Shown: positions 1 through 9,242, numbered from the stretch's first letter. The stretch is 64,000 bases of DNA from JAICKM01 sp038228295 (GCA_038228295.1 JBBRPH010000002.1:62001-126000); one strand, 5' to 3'. The notes: generated by a model not told the origin, from the letters alone. A program made the numbers and translations.

Positions 1-125
1 CCCCCTCGCCCTTTAGACGCGGGGGAGGGGGAGCGGGGAGCGGCGACCCATTAGATAACACTGTACAGATCATAATCCGTCTTGCTCCCCCTCGTCCTTT
101 AGGAGCGCGGGTCGGGGGGTGAGGT
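1..125. repeat. Two copies of a C/G-rich palindrome-like repeat
   Basis: Two related elements lie at about 1-40 and 86-125. Each has a C-rich arm, a CCTTTAG core and a G-rich arm (CTCCCCCTC..CCTTTAG..GGGGG). The second copy supplies the stop codon and last residues of the DinB-like gene. A related C-rich/G-rich hairpin (CTCCCCCTTCCC..GGGAAGGGGG) lies at 57327-57356, so this looks like a dispersed REP-like family. Function is unknown. Confidence 0.6.
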
Positions 126-644
126 CGGCGATCCCTGCGTCACCAGACTCTCGATCCACGCTTGATGCTCACGGAAGTGTTCCGCTGTGTTGCTGTAAAT
201 CAGGCCGAGCAGCGGCCGCTCATCGCGGTCGCCGGGGGCGGCGGGCAGGTAATCGCTGACCGCCTTGACCAGATCTGCATCGCTCAACGGCTCGATCAGG
301 CGCAGGAGGCGGTTGTGTACTGTGCGCGAGTCGGCCAACGCCGCAGCCGACGCTGTATCCCTTCCCCTCGCCTGGATAGCCGCGTTGATGGTGTCATCGT
401 CGCCACTGTCGTAGACTTCTTCGGTGATACCTAGCCCCTCGTGGCGGGGCCGGCCTTGCAGAACTACGATCACCGACCGCTCCCAGGCTGCCAGGTGAAC
501 CAGATGGTCTTTCACCGCCCAGCCCGCCGGATCGTGGATCTCGGTCATTTGCTCTTGTGTCAGCCCATCCAGGGCTCTATTGAGCCGGGTCCAAGCTGCG
601 TCTATCTCCCGTACTAGCTCTGCCTTGTTATGGCGTGTCTCCAT
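99..644 (-). CDS. DinB-like / ClbS-DfsB four-helix-bundle protein
   Basis: A 181-residue protein of the DinB/DfsB-like (DUF1706) type. The motif GWAVKDHLVHLAAWE (residues 41-55) and the later EHFREHQAW carry the histidines that often form the metal site in this superfamily. Family members include stress-induced bundles and colibactin self-resistance proteins, but no substrate can be assigned here. The start is the ATG at 644. The last residues (GSPTSPPDPRS) are encoded by the REP-like repeat at 86-125, so the original C-terminus has probably been replaced or extended. It stands alone and is followed upstream by a heptamer tandem repeat (679-700). Family placement is by motif only. Confidence 0.7.
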   Translation of the reverse strand: METRHNKAELVREIDAAWTRLNRALDGLTQEQMTEIHDPAGWAVKDHLVHLAAWERSVIVVLQGRPRHEGLGITEEVYDSGDDDTINAAIQARGRDTASAAALADSRTVHNRLLRLIEPLSDADLVKAVSDYLPAAPGDRDERPLLGLIYSNTAEHFREHQAWIESLVTQGSPTSPPDPRS

Positions 645-678
645 GGTATTTGTCTTACCCCCTAATAGCTATACTCAT

Positions 679-700
679 GTTTCACGTTTCACGTTTCACG
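679..700. repeat. Heptamer tandem repeat (GTTTCAC)x3
   Basis: Three exact copies of GTTTCAC plus one base lie between the DinB-like gene and the subtilase. The complement is GTGAAAC, the same family that overlaps stop codons at 9188-9204, 47369-47389, 57304-57317 and 58997-59010. Confidence 0.9.
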
Positions 701-709
701 GTCTATGGC

Positions 710-3700
710 TCACGGCGTAGTGGTCAGCAGGCCGTCCACGATCTTTGCCAGTTGGGCGCGGGTGGCATAGGCGTTGGGGCGGAAGGTGTGGTCGCTGTAG
801 CCACCGACTAGGCCGTGGAAGGCGACCTGAGCGATAGAGTCATAGGCCCAGTAGCCGCCCGGCACATCGCGGAAGCCGGGATCGGGTGGCGGGGCGGCGG
901 ACCACCCGGCCGCCCCGACGATCAACTTGGCGACCTGGGCGCGCGTCACCGGCGCGATGGGGTGGAAGCCGCCGTCGCTGTAGCCGCTGATCAGGCCGGA
1001 GTGCGCCGCCGTCTCGATATACGAGTAGCCCCAGAACGTCGGCGGCACATCGTTGAAGGTGGGCGTGGCCGGGGTGATCAGCGCCCAGTTGCGCGCGCGA
1101 CCCAGCATCGCCAAGAACTGCACACGGCTAGTCAGGTCGCCGGGGTGGAATGTACGGTCAATGTAGCCGCCGACGATGCCCCGACAGTAGAGATCGCGGA
1201 TGGCGGCATAGGCCCAATACGAGGGCGGCACGTCGCTGATACTGGGTATGCAGGGATAGGGCGAGGGAGTCGGCTCCGGTGTAGGATGCCCATAGCGCAG
1301 GGTCATCGGCAACGAAACTAACGCGGGCGCATCGGCCGGCCCGACAAACACCTTGCCGTCGTAGATGCCCGGCACGAGACCGGGGCGGTTATAGCCGACC
1401 GTGAAAGTAAGGGTGGTGCCGGGCAGGACCGGTCCCGACACTCGCGCCGGGGTCACGCTCAGATCGCCACCGCGCACCGCTCGAATCGTCAGGTCAAACA
1501 GCCTGCCGCCGTCGGGCACGTTCAGGCCGCCGTCCACGCGCACGCGGTACTGTCCATCATGCGCCGGTTCGACGCGGAAGTATTGCGCCGGCCCGCCGCC
1601 GCCGCCCCCCCCCAGCCAGACCCAGCGTGTGCCGTCGTAGTAATCCACAAAGAGGTAGAGGTCCATATTCGTCGCGCTTTGCGTGCTGAACTCCACCGAG
1701 GCGGTGTTGCTCAGGGTTATCTCATAGAAGTAGGTGCCCTGCGCCTGGATCGGCTGATCGTGGATCATCTGGCGCTGGCTGAGACCGTAGCCGGTGACGG
1801 CCAAGCCTTTGGGCAACGTGATCGCTGTGGTCACGCTAATCACCGCCTGATCCTGCGTGCGGTCGCTGTCGAGGTTGATTGCGTCGGTACTGAGTGTGAC
1901 CGTGCCCAGCGTGCCGGTAAACGGCTCGCTGACGGCCGCCCCGCTGTACCAGACGTTGTGCATCACTACTTCATGCAGGCCGGGCTGGCCGATAGGGCCG
2001 CTAACCCATTCACTGGGTCCGTTTGTGGCCGTCTGCCAGCCCCACTGTCCACCGCCCTCGTAATTATAGACGCTGCCGCCGATGCCCCACAGGTCATAGG
2101 GACCGAAGCGGGTCGGGTCCGTCACTGAATAGTAGTCCCAGGGGGCCGCGCCGAGCAGGAAGGTGTCGTTGTCGGTAGGATAGTGCGGCCAGGTAGTATT
2201 GACCCACAAGAAGGTATTGGCCGGCGGGGTGCTGGGGTTGAAGGCGAAGAAATGCCGCCAGTCGCCGGAGTCGGGGCGCCAGGCCCAGTTGCCCGCACCG
2301 GTCATGCGTCCGCTGTCATAGACGGTCGGTGCGGGGGGCGTGCCGCCGAAGCTGCCCCCTAACTGCGGCAGGGCGACGTTCAGCGCGACCGGCACTAGGC
2401 TCGTCCCACTGCTGCTCGTCACGCGCACCGCCCCTTCGTAGGCACCGGCGGCGGTGCCTGGCGGCACGCGCAGGGTCAGCCCCACCGTGGCGCTGCCGCG
2501 TGCGGGTACGGTCGCCCCGGCAGCATCGGGAGTCAGTACCGTCCAGGGGCTGTGGCGGTAGAACGTCGCCCGCAGGGTGATGTGTGTATGTGGGATCGTG
2601 GCGATGCCGTCGGCGTGTTGTAGGCCGATCCAAAGGCCGTTGTGGCTACGCTCCAGCGGGCGCTCGATAAAGCCTTCCATGTTATCCGCTTTCGGATAGC
2701 TGTACCAGAAGCGATTGTACTCGCCGGTTTGGATTTCGCCCGCTTGTACTACCCCGTCGTGGTTTTGATCGGTCCACAGCCGCCCATCGCTGTTCTTATC
2801 TTGCCAGTCGTAGGCTAGTAGGCGGAAGGTGTTATGCCAGAACAGGAACTGCGATTGCGGGTCACTGAGGGTGAACTCGGTGTAGGAGATGACCGCCTGC
2901 ACGCGCAGCAGGTCGGTGCCGGGCGGGATTACGCCGGTCAGATCCTGCAAATAGTCGGGGCGGGTGAAGCCGCCGGGCGTTTCGACGGTGTTAGTGGTCG
3001 TTACGGTCCAATCGTAATGGCCGTTTTCGAGCAGCAGATCGCTGGCGACCGTCGCCGCTAAGGGGGCGGGACCGGGATTGGTCAGGGTCAACGTGGTGGT
3101 GCTTGTGCTGCCCGGATAGACATAGCCCGCGAAAAACGGCGCGCTTTGGCCGGGGGTCCAACGCGCCGGCGAGACCCGCAACCCGCTATAGCCCGCCGCC
3201 AGTTGCACCAGCCGGTTGCCGTCTACCAGCCCCGCGCCCTGCGTGAAGGGGCCGTAGTGCAGGTCACGCGCCGACGAGGTGAGCAGTTCGCGCGCGGTAG
3301 CGGCGCTCGGCCAGCCGCCGGTGGCGCGGTGATAGGCGTTGTAGCCGAGCGCCAGCACGCCCGCCGTGATCGGGGTCGCCATGCTGGTGCCACCCCACAG
3401 TTCGTAGGCGTTGGCCCCATCCTGGCTCGCGTTCGGCGCGCTGTCGGCGGTGCCCCAGGCACCCACCGCCACGACCGCCGGGCCGTTGTTGCCGCCAATG
3501 GTCGGACCACGGTCCGACCAGGGTTGGATGTCGCCCCAGGTGATCTCCTGCGTGGAAGAGATTGGCTCGAAGGTCGTTGTTTCGCCGTATTGGGTAGCTG
3601 CGCCGACGGCGATCACGTTGGGCGCGGCGGCGGGTGGGGTCATGCTGCCGTAGCCGGGACCGCCGTTGCCGGTGGCCGCCACAAAACTGAGATTGGGCGC

Positions 3701-5359
3701 ATCAGCCTGCAAATAGGCCAGGTAGCGCGATTGGAAATCCCAGCCGGAGTCTACGCCGCCCGCAAAGCCAAAGCTCATCGAGGCGATTTGCGGCTCATCG
3801 CCGCTGTTGGGTCGCCCATCGAGCCCATAGGTCGCCAGCATTTGGGCGTCGTAGATCGCCATGCCGCCCCGATAGACGTTGCCCATGGCGATCAGTTTCG
3901 CGTCGGGAGCCATGCCCTGCACCATGCCGCCCACGCCGGGCGGCTTGTAGGCCGGGCGCAAGCCGGCCCCCGGCCCATCAATAATGCCCTGCGCGACGAC
4001 CGACGACGCGCAGGCAGTGCCGTGGTGTTCGGCATAGTCATACGATCCCATCATGGCGACCAGCGCGCCGTTCGCCGGGGCCGCGAGACCATACATCCAA
4101 TCACTGGCCGGTACGGCGTGTTGCCCGTCGGCGATAAAGTAGAGCATCCCCGTGGAGAGATCGTTTAGGCCGTCGTGGTTCAGATCAAGGCCGTCTACTT
4201 CGTGCCCTTTACGAAGAGCGCGGCCGCTGCGTAGATCGTGTGAATTGGTCAGGTCCACGTACACCGTGTCGTAGATCCCCGCCTGCTGTGTGTCGGCCAC
4301 GACCACTACGATGTACTCCTGATAGAGATCGAACGCCAGGTGTTCGTCAGGGAAGATACCGATGTGGTAGACCCCACTGCGGCTGGTGCCGGGCATCTGG
4401 TAGGTGTGCGTGATCGGATCCATGTGGTTGGCGGTGGCGGTGACCGTCTGGAAGTCGCCTCGCTCACCGTGAATCGTGGCCGAGGTGTCAATATACCAGG
4501 AGCCATAGGAGCGGATCGCGTTGTTGATGTCGCCGACGATGCCGCCGGCCAGCAGTTCCATTGAAGTCGGGTCAAAGGCCATCGGCCAGCCGTAGTAGGG
4601 CGAGGCGGGATCTTCGACGCGGGCAAAGGTATTCGCCAGATCGGGGTGGCCGAAGTCTACGCCGGAGTCGATCAGCGCGACTTTGACCCCGCCGCCGCGA
4701 TAACCCGCCTGCCAGGCCGGTCGCACGTCCTGCACATCAACGGTGTGCCAACTGTCCGGCTGTGCCGCTTTCTGCGTTGCGGGTTTTACGGTCTGCGGTG
4801 GCGAGCCTGCGGCGACCGGCGACTGCCGCCCGGCGACTGCCGCCGGAGTGCTGTTACCTGATGCCTGATGCCTGATCGCTGCATCTGGGCGACCGCCGGC
4901 CTGACCGATGCCGCGCCCGGCGAGTTCGGGTGGCACGGGCGCGGTGGGCGCGGTGTCGGCTAGGACGGCGACGACGTTGGGTGTGGCGAGCGCGCTGATC
5001 TGCCCGGCGCGTACTCGGCCCTGCGTGAAGACGAGGCCGCGCGCATCTGGTCGGCGGGCGACGGCGCCTTGCAGCAAGCCCGTGGGTGCCGCGCCCTGGC
5101 TGACGACGATAACCGGCAGCAGCGTATCGGGGCCGGCGGCCGCAGCGACGGCCTGGCGTAGGGCCGGCGCGATACGTCCGGCGGCACGGTCGGCGCCGCT
5201 GCTGATTTGCGGCTTGCCGAGCGTGCTCACGGGCGGCGGTCCGCCGGCCGCGACACCGCCGGGCGTCGCAGGGCTGCCCAGCGCGAGCAGCAAGGCCAGG
5301 ATCACAGGTGAGAACGCGAGCGCGCGCAAGGCTAGACGATGGCGCAGGACTGTAGGCAT
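710..5359 (-). CDS. Secreted subtilase (S8) with three C-terminal SLH domains
   Basis: A 1549-residue exported serine protease. Residues 1-35 form a signal peptide. The S8 catalytic domain shows Asp231 (VALIDSG), His446 (EHHGTACAS), the oxyanion region ATGNGG (561-566) and Ser659 (GTSMATP). A long beta-rich region follows, and the C-terminus holds three SLH repeats (about 1367-1546) ending in TRAQxAKxV-type signatures. SLH domains normally tether proteins to the cell-wall polymer, so this protease should be displayed on the surface and act on peptides or S-layer proteins. The gap of about 215 residues between Asp and His is long and contains an insertion. A low-complexity stretch near residues 163-190 is encoded by tandem DNA repeats. 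The start has AAGGA upstream and a TATAAT box at 5404-5409. Confidence 0.93.
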   Translation of the reverse strand: MPTVLRHRLALRALAFSPVILALLLALGSPATPGGVAAGGPPPVSTLGKPQISSGADRAAGRIAPALRQAVAAAAGPDTLLPVIVVSQGAAPTGLLQGAVARRPDARGLVFTQGRVRAGQISALATPNVVAVLADTAPTAPVPPELAGRGIGQAGGRPDAAIRHQASGNSTPAAVAGRQSPVAAGSPPQTVKPATQKAAQPDSWHTVDVQDVRPAWQAGYRGGGVKVALIDSGVDFGHPDLANTFARVEDPASPYYGWPMAFDPTSMELLAGGIVGDINNAIRSYGSWYIDTSATIHGERGDFQTVTATANHMDPITHTYQMPGTSRSGVYHIGIFPDEHLAFDLYQEYIVVVVADTQQAGIYDTVYVDLTNSHDLRSGRALRKGHEVDGLDLNHDGLNDLSTGMLYFIADGQHAVPASDWMYGLAAPANGALVAMMGSYDYAEHHGTACASSVVAQGIIDGPGAGLRPAYKPPGVGGMVQGMAPDAKLIAMGNVYRGGMAIYDAQMLATYGLDGRPNSGDEPQIASMSFGFAGGVDSGWDFQSRYLAYLQADAPNLSFVAATGNGGPGYGSMTPPAAAPNVIAVGAATQYGETTTFEPISSTQEITWGDIQPWSDRGPTIGGNNGPAVVAVGAWGTADSAPNASQDGANAYELWGGTSMATPITAGVLALGYNAYHRATGGWPSAATARELLTSSARDLHYGPFTQGAGLVDGNRLVQLAAGYSGLRVSPARWTPGQSAPFFAGYVYPGSTSTTTLTLTNPGPAPLAATVASDLLLENGHYDWTVTTTNTVETPGGFTRPDYLQDLTGVIPPGTDLLRVQAVISYTEFTLSDPQSQFLFWHNTFRLLAYDWQDKNSDGRLWTDQNHDGVVQAGEIQTGEYNRFWYSYPKADNMEGFIERPLERSHNGLWIGLQHADGIATIPHTHITLRATFYRHSPWTVLTPDAAGATVPARGSATVGLTLRVPPGTAAGAYEGAVRVTSSSGTSLVPVALNVALPQLGGSFGGTPPAPTVYDSGRMTGAGNWAWRPDSGDWRHFFAFNPSTPPANTFLWVNTTWPHYPTDNDTFLLGAAPWDYYSVTDPTRFGPYDLWGIGGSVYNYEGGGQWGWQTATNGPSEWVSGPIGQPGLHEVVMHNVWYSGAAVSEPFTGTLGTVTLSTDAINLDSDRTQDQAVISVTTAITLPKGLAVTGYGLSQRQMIHDQPIQAQGTYFYEITLSNTASVEFSTQSATNMDLYLFVDYYDGTRWVWLGGGGGGGPAQYFRVEPAHDGQYRVRVDGGLNVPDGGRLFDLTIRAVRGGDLSVTPARVSGPVLPGTTLTFTVGYNRPGLVPGIYDGKVFVGPADAPALVSLPMTLRYGHPTPEPTPSPYPCIPSISDVPPSYWAYAAIRDLYCRGIVGGYIDRTFHPGDLTSRVQFLAMLGRARNWALITPATPTFNDVPPTFWGYSYIETAAHSGLISGYSDGGFHPIAPVTRAQVAKLIVGAAGWSAAPPPDPGFRDVPGGYWAYDSIAQVAFHGLVGGYSDHTFRPNAYATRAQLAKIVDGLLTTTP
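4817..4876. repeat. Tandem repeats inside the subtilase gene
   Basis: Two near-identical 14-bp units (GGCGACTGCCGCCC) are followed by almost three copies of the heptamer CCTGATG at 4857-4876. They are translated in frame as the linker between the propeptide region and the catalytic domain. Confidence 0.8.
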
Positions 5360-5403
5360 GGGGTAGATCCTTTGCTGAGTGAGGGGCGGCTAGATCGCCC
5401 TTC

Positions 5404-5409
5404 ATTATA
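5404..5409 (-). promoter_or_regulatory. -10 box for the subtilase gene
   Basis: On the minus strand the sequence reads GGTATAATGAAGGGC, 45 bases before the subtilase ATG. No convincing -35 is visible. A heptamer repeat (ACCAGAT x2) lies just upstream. Confidence 0.55.
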
Positions 5410-5506
5410 CCAGATACCAGATTTGCCCACCGCAGTTGTCCAGCAGACGCATATCGGCGGGCCGTGTTTTTGTCTGGGCGATTGGTAACGCCCGGCGCAG
5501 ATCGAC

Positions 5507-5512
5507 TATAAT
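5507..5512 (+). promoter_or_regulatory. -10 box for the isocitrate-dehydrogenase-family gene
   Basis: TATAAT lies 10 bases before a possible upstream ATG at 5522 and 82 bases before the preferred start at 5594. If transcription starts near 5519, the upstream ATG would be leaderless, while the preferred ATG has a Shine-Dalgarno. Confidence 0.55.
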
Positions 5513-5593
5513 AGCACCGCTATGGGCAATGCCGGCGGAACGTGCGGCTGCGATCTCTGCTACCGATCAAGGGAAGGGAAAGGATACCACCTG

Positions 5594-6676
5594 ATGTATA
5601 CGGTTACGCTTATTCCAGGCGACGGCATTGGCCCGGAGATCAGCGAGGCCACGCGGCGCGTGCTGGATGCGACCGGCGTAGCGTTCCAGTGGGATGTGCA
5701 AGAGGCAGGCACGGCGGTGGCCGAGCAGACTGGGACTGCGCTGCCGGAGTCGGTGATCGAATCGGTGCGGCGCAACAAGATCGCTATCAAAGGGCCAATC
5801 ACCACGCCGGTCGGCAAGGGCTTTCGCAGCGCTAATGTCGGCCTCCGCAAGGCGCTCGATCTCTACGCTAATATACGGCCCTGTAAGACTCGGCCCGGCG
5901 TGCGCTCGCGCTACGACAATATTGACTTGATCGTGGTGCGCGAAAATACCGAAGACCTCTACGCCGGCATTGAGTTCTACGAAGGTAAGCCGGAGACGGC
6001 GGAATTGATCGCTTGGATCGCCGAAAACAACGGCGCTAAGATCCGGCCCGACTCGGCGATCAGCATCAAACCGATCAGCATCACCGGCAGCCGGCGCATC
6101 GTCAAGTTTGCTTTCGAGTATGCGCGGGCCAATGGGCGGCGCAAAGTGTCGGCGGTGCATAAAGCGAATATTATGAAGGCGACCGACGGCCTCTATCTGC
6201 AAACCGCTGAGGAAGTGGCGCGAGACTACTCGGACATCGCGTTCGAGAATGTGATCGTGGACAATATGTGTATGCAGTTGGTGCAGAAGCCCGACCTGTA
6301 TGATGTGCTGGTGCTGCCCAATCTGTACGGCGATATCCTGTCGGATTTGTGCGCGGGGCTGGTCGGCGGCTTAGGTGTGGCTCCCGGCGCGAATATCGGG
6401 GAGGGCGTGGCGCTGTTTGAGCCAATCCACGGCAGCGCGCCGAAATACGCGGGTCAGAACCGCGTCAACCCGATGGCGATGATGTACAGCGGGGTGATGA
6501 TGCTGCACTACTTAGGCGAGACCGCCGCCGCCGACCGCTTGGAAGGCATCCTCGACAACCTGATCGCTGAAGGCAAATATGTCACCTATGATCTCAAACC
6601 CGAACGCAACGATCCCACGGCTCTCAGCACATCGGCAGTGGCGGATGAGATCGTGCGCCGCTTGGGGAGTGCGTAA
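5594..6676 (+). CDS. Isocitrate/isopropylmalate dehydrogenase family protein, NAD-IDH-like
   Basis: A 360-residue beta-decarboxylating dehydrogenase that oxidises a 2-hydroxy acid (isocitrate or a homologue) to a 2-oxo acid. The family N-terminus LIPGDGIGPEI is present, with SANVGLRKALDLYANIRP, VVRENTEDLYAG, the catalytic Lys/Tyr region and the metal-binding NLYGDILSD. The VRENTEDLYAG and SANVGLR motifs resemble NAD-dependent isocitrate dehydrogenases more than LeuB. Homoisocitrate dehydrogenase cannot be excluded. I chose the ATG at 5594 because AAAGGA precedes it and the family begins here. The open frame extends to 5522 with 24 non-homologous residues. The stop codon overlaps a run of GTAAAAG heptamers. 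Confidence 0.88.
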   Translation: MYTVTLIPGDGIGPEISEATRRVLDATGVAFQWDVQEAGTAVAEQTGTALPESVIESVRRNKIAIKGPITTPVGKGFRSANVGLRKALDLYANIRPCKTRPGVRSRYDNIDLIVVRENTEDLYAGIEFYEGKPETAELIAWIAENNGAKIRPDSAISIKPISITGSRRIVKFAFEYARANGRRKVSAVHKANIMKATDGLYLQTAEEVARDYSDIAFENVIVDNMCMQLVQKPDLYDVLVLPNLYGDILSDLCAGLVGGLGVAPGANIGEGVALFEPIHGSAPKYAGQNRVNPMAMMYSGVMMLHYLGETAAADRLEGILDNLIAEGKYVTYDLKPERNDPTALSTSAVADEIVRRLGSA

Positions 6677-6707
6677 AAGGTAAAAGGTAAAAGGTAGAAA
6701 GTAGAAA
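6673..6707. repeat. Five consecutive heptamers (GTAAAAG/GTAGAAA)
   Basis: Three copies of GTAAAAG and two of GTAGAAA run head to tail across the TAA stop of the dehydrogenase gene. A GGGTCA hexamer pair follows at about 6714-6725. Confidence 0.9.
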
Positions 6708-6764
6708 GTAATTAGGGTCAGGGTCAGAACGGAGGCTGTGCCGATCTGCGAACTGCGGCCCAAT

Positions 6765-6810
6765 CACTTTTCACTTTTCACTTTTCACTTTTCACTTTTC
6801 ACGTTTTACG
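6765..6810. repeat. Five exact heptamers (CACTTTT) plus a degenerate copy
   Basis: Five perfect CACTTTT units (6765-6799) and CACGTTTTACG fill the region directly before the ATG of the next gene at 6815. That gene therefore has no recognisable Shine-Dalgarno. Confidence 0.92.
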
Positions 6811-6814
6811 CGCC

Positions 6815-8020
6815 ATGCAGATCGCCCTCAACGGCTTCTACTGGGACCAACCCGATACCGGCAGCGGGCAGTATTTGCGGCGGCTGTGGCGCTATCTGCC
6901 GCGACTGCCGCCAGCGGCCGCGCACACGTTTGTGTTACTGCGCCCCGGTAACGGGCCGCCTGCCAATATGCCGCCGGCGCCGACGAACGCACGGCTGTTG
7001 ACAGTGGGACTGTGGCCGGCGGCGGGGCACGGCGGGCAGCGGGCCAAAATCTGGTGGGAGCAGGTCGGTTTGCCGGCGGCGGCGCGTCGAGTGGGCGCAG
7101 ATCTGCTGCATTGCCCCTACCTGGCCGCGCCGCTGGTCGCCTTTTGTCCCACCGTGATTACGGTACATGACCTGATCCCGTGGGCTTTGCCGGCCTATCG
7201 GGCGGGGCGGGCGGTGCGCCTCTATCTGTCCCTAGCGCGCTTGGCCGCAGGCCGCGCTTCCCTCCTGCTGACCGACTCGGAAGCCTCGCGGCGTGATGTG
7301 CTACGCTATTTTCGCGTGCCGCCGGCGCAGGTTCGCACAGTGCTGCTGGGCATTGAGCCGGAGTTTGCCGTCGCGCCGCCCGCCGCCGATGTCGCCGCCA
7401 TGCGGGTGCGCTTCGGCCTACCGCCGCGTTATGCGTTCTACATCGGTGGCTACGACCGGCGCAAGGATGTGCCTACCTTATTGCGCGTTTGGGCCGCCGC
7501 GTTGCCGCAACTGGCCGAGTCCGAGGAATCGCCGGTACTGGCATTGGCCGGGCGCATCCCCGCACCCGGTGGCCTTTACCCCGACATCACCAGCCTCGCC
7601 GCGCAGTTGGGGCTGATCACGCCCGACGCGACCACTGCGCCGCTACGCCTGCTAGGCCGGGTGAGCGAAGCCGACAAGCGCTTGCTACTGGCGGGGGCAA
7701 CGGTGTTTCCTTTCCCCTCGCGCTACGAAGGTTTTGGCTACGATCCGCTGGAAGCGATGGCCGCCGGGGTGCCGGTGCTGGCGACTAACCGTAGCGCCCT
7801 GCCCGAAATCGTGGGCGACGCAGGCGACTTGCTGCCGGCGGGCGATATTCCTGCCTGGAGCGCCGCGCTCGTCCGCCTCTGGCGCGACCCCGCGCACCAC
7901 GCGGATCGTGCCGCGCGCAGCCGCGCCCAGGCTGCGTGCTTTGACCCGGCGCGAACGGCGGCGGCGACGCTGGTGGGCTACTTGGACGTGCTGCGAGAAA
8001 GTGGTAAGCCGACCTTATGA
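6815..8020 (+). CDS. GT4-family glycosyltransferase
   Basis: A 401-residue retaining glycosyltransferase with two Rossmann lobes. The donor-binding C-lobe carries the EX7E-type motif in RYEGFGYDPLEAMAAGVPV (about residues 302-322), followed by NRSALPEIVGDAG. This family moves sugars from nucleotide-sugars to lipid or glycan acceptors at the cytoplasmic face of the membrane. The acceptor here is unknown. The gene overlaps the next glycosyltransferase by four bases (ATGA), so the two are translationally coupled and probably act on the same cell-surface glycan. The start codon follows a heptamer repeat and lacks a clear Shine-Dalgarno. Confidence 0.87.
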   Translation: MQIALNGFYWDQPDTGSGQYLRRLWRYLPRLPPAAAHTFVLLRPGNGPPANMPPAPTNARLLTVGLWPAAGHGGQRAKIWWEQVGLPAAARRVGADLLHCPYLAAPLVAFCPTVITVHDLIPWALPAYRAGRAVRLYLSLARLAAGRASLLLTDSEASRRDVLRYFRVPPAQVRTVLLGIEPEFAVAPPAADVAAMRVRFGLPPRYAFYIGGYDRRKDVPTLLRVWAAALPQLAESEESPVLALAGRIPAPGGLYPDITSLAAQLGLITPDATTAPLRLLGRVSEADKRLLLAGATVFPFPSRYEGFGYDPLEAMAAGVPVLATNRSALPEIVGDAGDLLPAGDIPAWSAALVRLWRDPAHHADRAARSRAQAACFDPARTAAATLVGYLDVLRESGKPTL

Positions 8021-9204
8021 CCGAGCCGCGCAAGCCCCGCGTCCTCTGGATCTGGCACGCGGCGGTGATCGCCGAGTACCAGAAGCCGCTGGCGGCGCTG
8101 GCCGCCGCAGGGCGCTGGGATGTACATCTGCTGGTGCCGACGGCATGGCCGGAGCGCGCTGGGCAAATGGTGGCGTTGGAACGCCGCGCCGACCCCGATT
8201 ATACGATCCATGTCGGGCAAGTTTGGTTCCCGCAGCATTACTACATCTACCTCTTCCCCGGCCTGTTGGCGACCCTATGGCAGGTGCAGCCAACCGTGTT
8301 GCATATCTACGAGGAAGCGCATAGCCTGCTGCCCGCGCTGATCCTGGCGCTGCGGCCGCTATTGGAGCGGCTGTGGCGGCGGCGCGTGCCGGTGATCCTG
8401 TACGCGGCGCAGAACATCGTTAAACGTTACCCGCCGCCGTTCCGTTGGTTCGAGCGCTTTTGCTTCCGCTACGCCGACGCGATCCTGCCCTGTGGCGTGG
8501 GCGTGGCGGCGACCCTGCGGCAGAAGGGCTATCGTGGGCCGTTGCCGCACGTGCCGCTGCCGACCGACCCGGCGGTATTCCGGCGCGATTCTGTAGCGGG
8601 CGCGGCGGTGCGCCAGGCAGTGGGCATTCCAGCCGCAGCGGTGGTAATCGGCTACGCGGGCAAGCTGGCGGCCGAAAAAGGTGTGATGACACTGTTGCAA
8701 GCGTTCTTGACCCTACCTACCGTGGCCGATGGACCGCATCTGCTGATCGTGGGCGACGGGCCGTTGCGGCCGGCGTTGACGGCGGCGGCCACGGCGGGGG
8801 GCGCGGCGGATCGCGTTCATCTGGTCGGCGCATTGGACCATGCCGCGCTGCCGGCGCACCTGAGCGCCGGCGATGTGTGGGTGGTGCCGTCGGAGACGCG
8901 CCCCAACTGGCGCGAACAGTTCGGGCGGGCGGCGGTTGAGGCGATGGCCTGTGGCAATGCCACCGTTGTCTCCGACTGCGGCGAACTGCCGCGTGTGGTC
9001 GGTCCCGCCGGGCAGGTGTTTCCCGAAGGTGACGTGCCGGCGCTGGCGGCGCTGCTGGCCGCGCTCTGCACCGACCCGGCGGCGCGGACCGCATTGGGAG
9101 CCGCCGGGCGTGCTCGCGTGCTGGCCTGCTATACGCCGACCCAGGCGGCGCGCCTGTACAGCGCGGCTTATAGTGCAGCGTTGCACATGAAACGTGAAAC
9201 GTGA
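8017..9204 (+). CDS. GT4-family glycosyltransferase
   Basis: A 395-residue glycosyltransferase of the same family as its upstream neighbour. The N-lobe contains LHIYEEAHSLLPAL. The C-lobe starts near IGYAGKLAAEKG and has the donor motif REQFGRAAVEAMACG (about 303-317) and VSDCGELPRVVG. It overlaps the preceding gene by four bases. Its last residues (HMKRET) and the TGA stop are encoded by the heptamer TGAAACG x2, suggesting that repeat insertion reset the C-terminus. Specificity is unknown. Confidence 0.87.
   Translation: MTEPRKPRVLWIWHAAVIAEYQKPLAALAAAGRWDVHLLVPTAWPERAGQMVALERRADPDYTIHVGQVWFPQHYYIYLFPGLLATLWQVQPTVLHIYEEAHSLLPALILALRPLLERLWRRRVPVILYAAQNIVKRYPPPFRWFERFCFRYADAILPCGVGVAATLRQKGYRGPLPHVPLPTDPAVFRRDSVAGAAVRQAVGIPAAAVVIGYAGKLAAEKGVMTLLQAFLTLPTVADGPHLLIVGDGPLRPALTAAATAGGAADRVHLVGALDHAALPAHLSAGDVWVVPSETRPNWREQFGRAAVEAMACGNATVVSDCGELPRVVGPAGQVFPEGDVPALAALLAALCTDPAARTALGAAGRARVLACYTPTQAARLYSAAYSAALHMKRET
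9188..9204. repeat. Heptamer (TGAAACG)x2 overlapping a stop codon
   Basis: Two TGAAACG units followed by TGA supply the C-terminus and stop codon of the glycosyltransferase gene. Confidence 0.85.
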
Positions 9205-9242
9205 TTACGCACCTTTTTATGACTAACTAGACAGCTAGCACT

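Noticed and set aside
679..700. CRISPR repeat
   Set aside because: The 7-bp tandem units have no spacers.
2834..4168. Long plus-strand open frames opposite the subtilase
   Set aside because: They are antisense shadows in GC-rich DNA, with no homology-like motifs or ribosome-binding sites.
5522..5593. Upstream ATG for the dehydrogenase
   Set aside because: The extra 24 residues are unlike the family, and the ATG at 5594 has a Shine-Dalgarno. A leaderless start at 5522 cannot be fully excluded.
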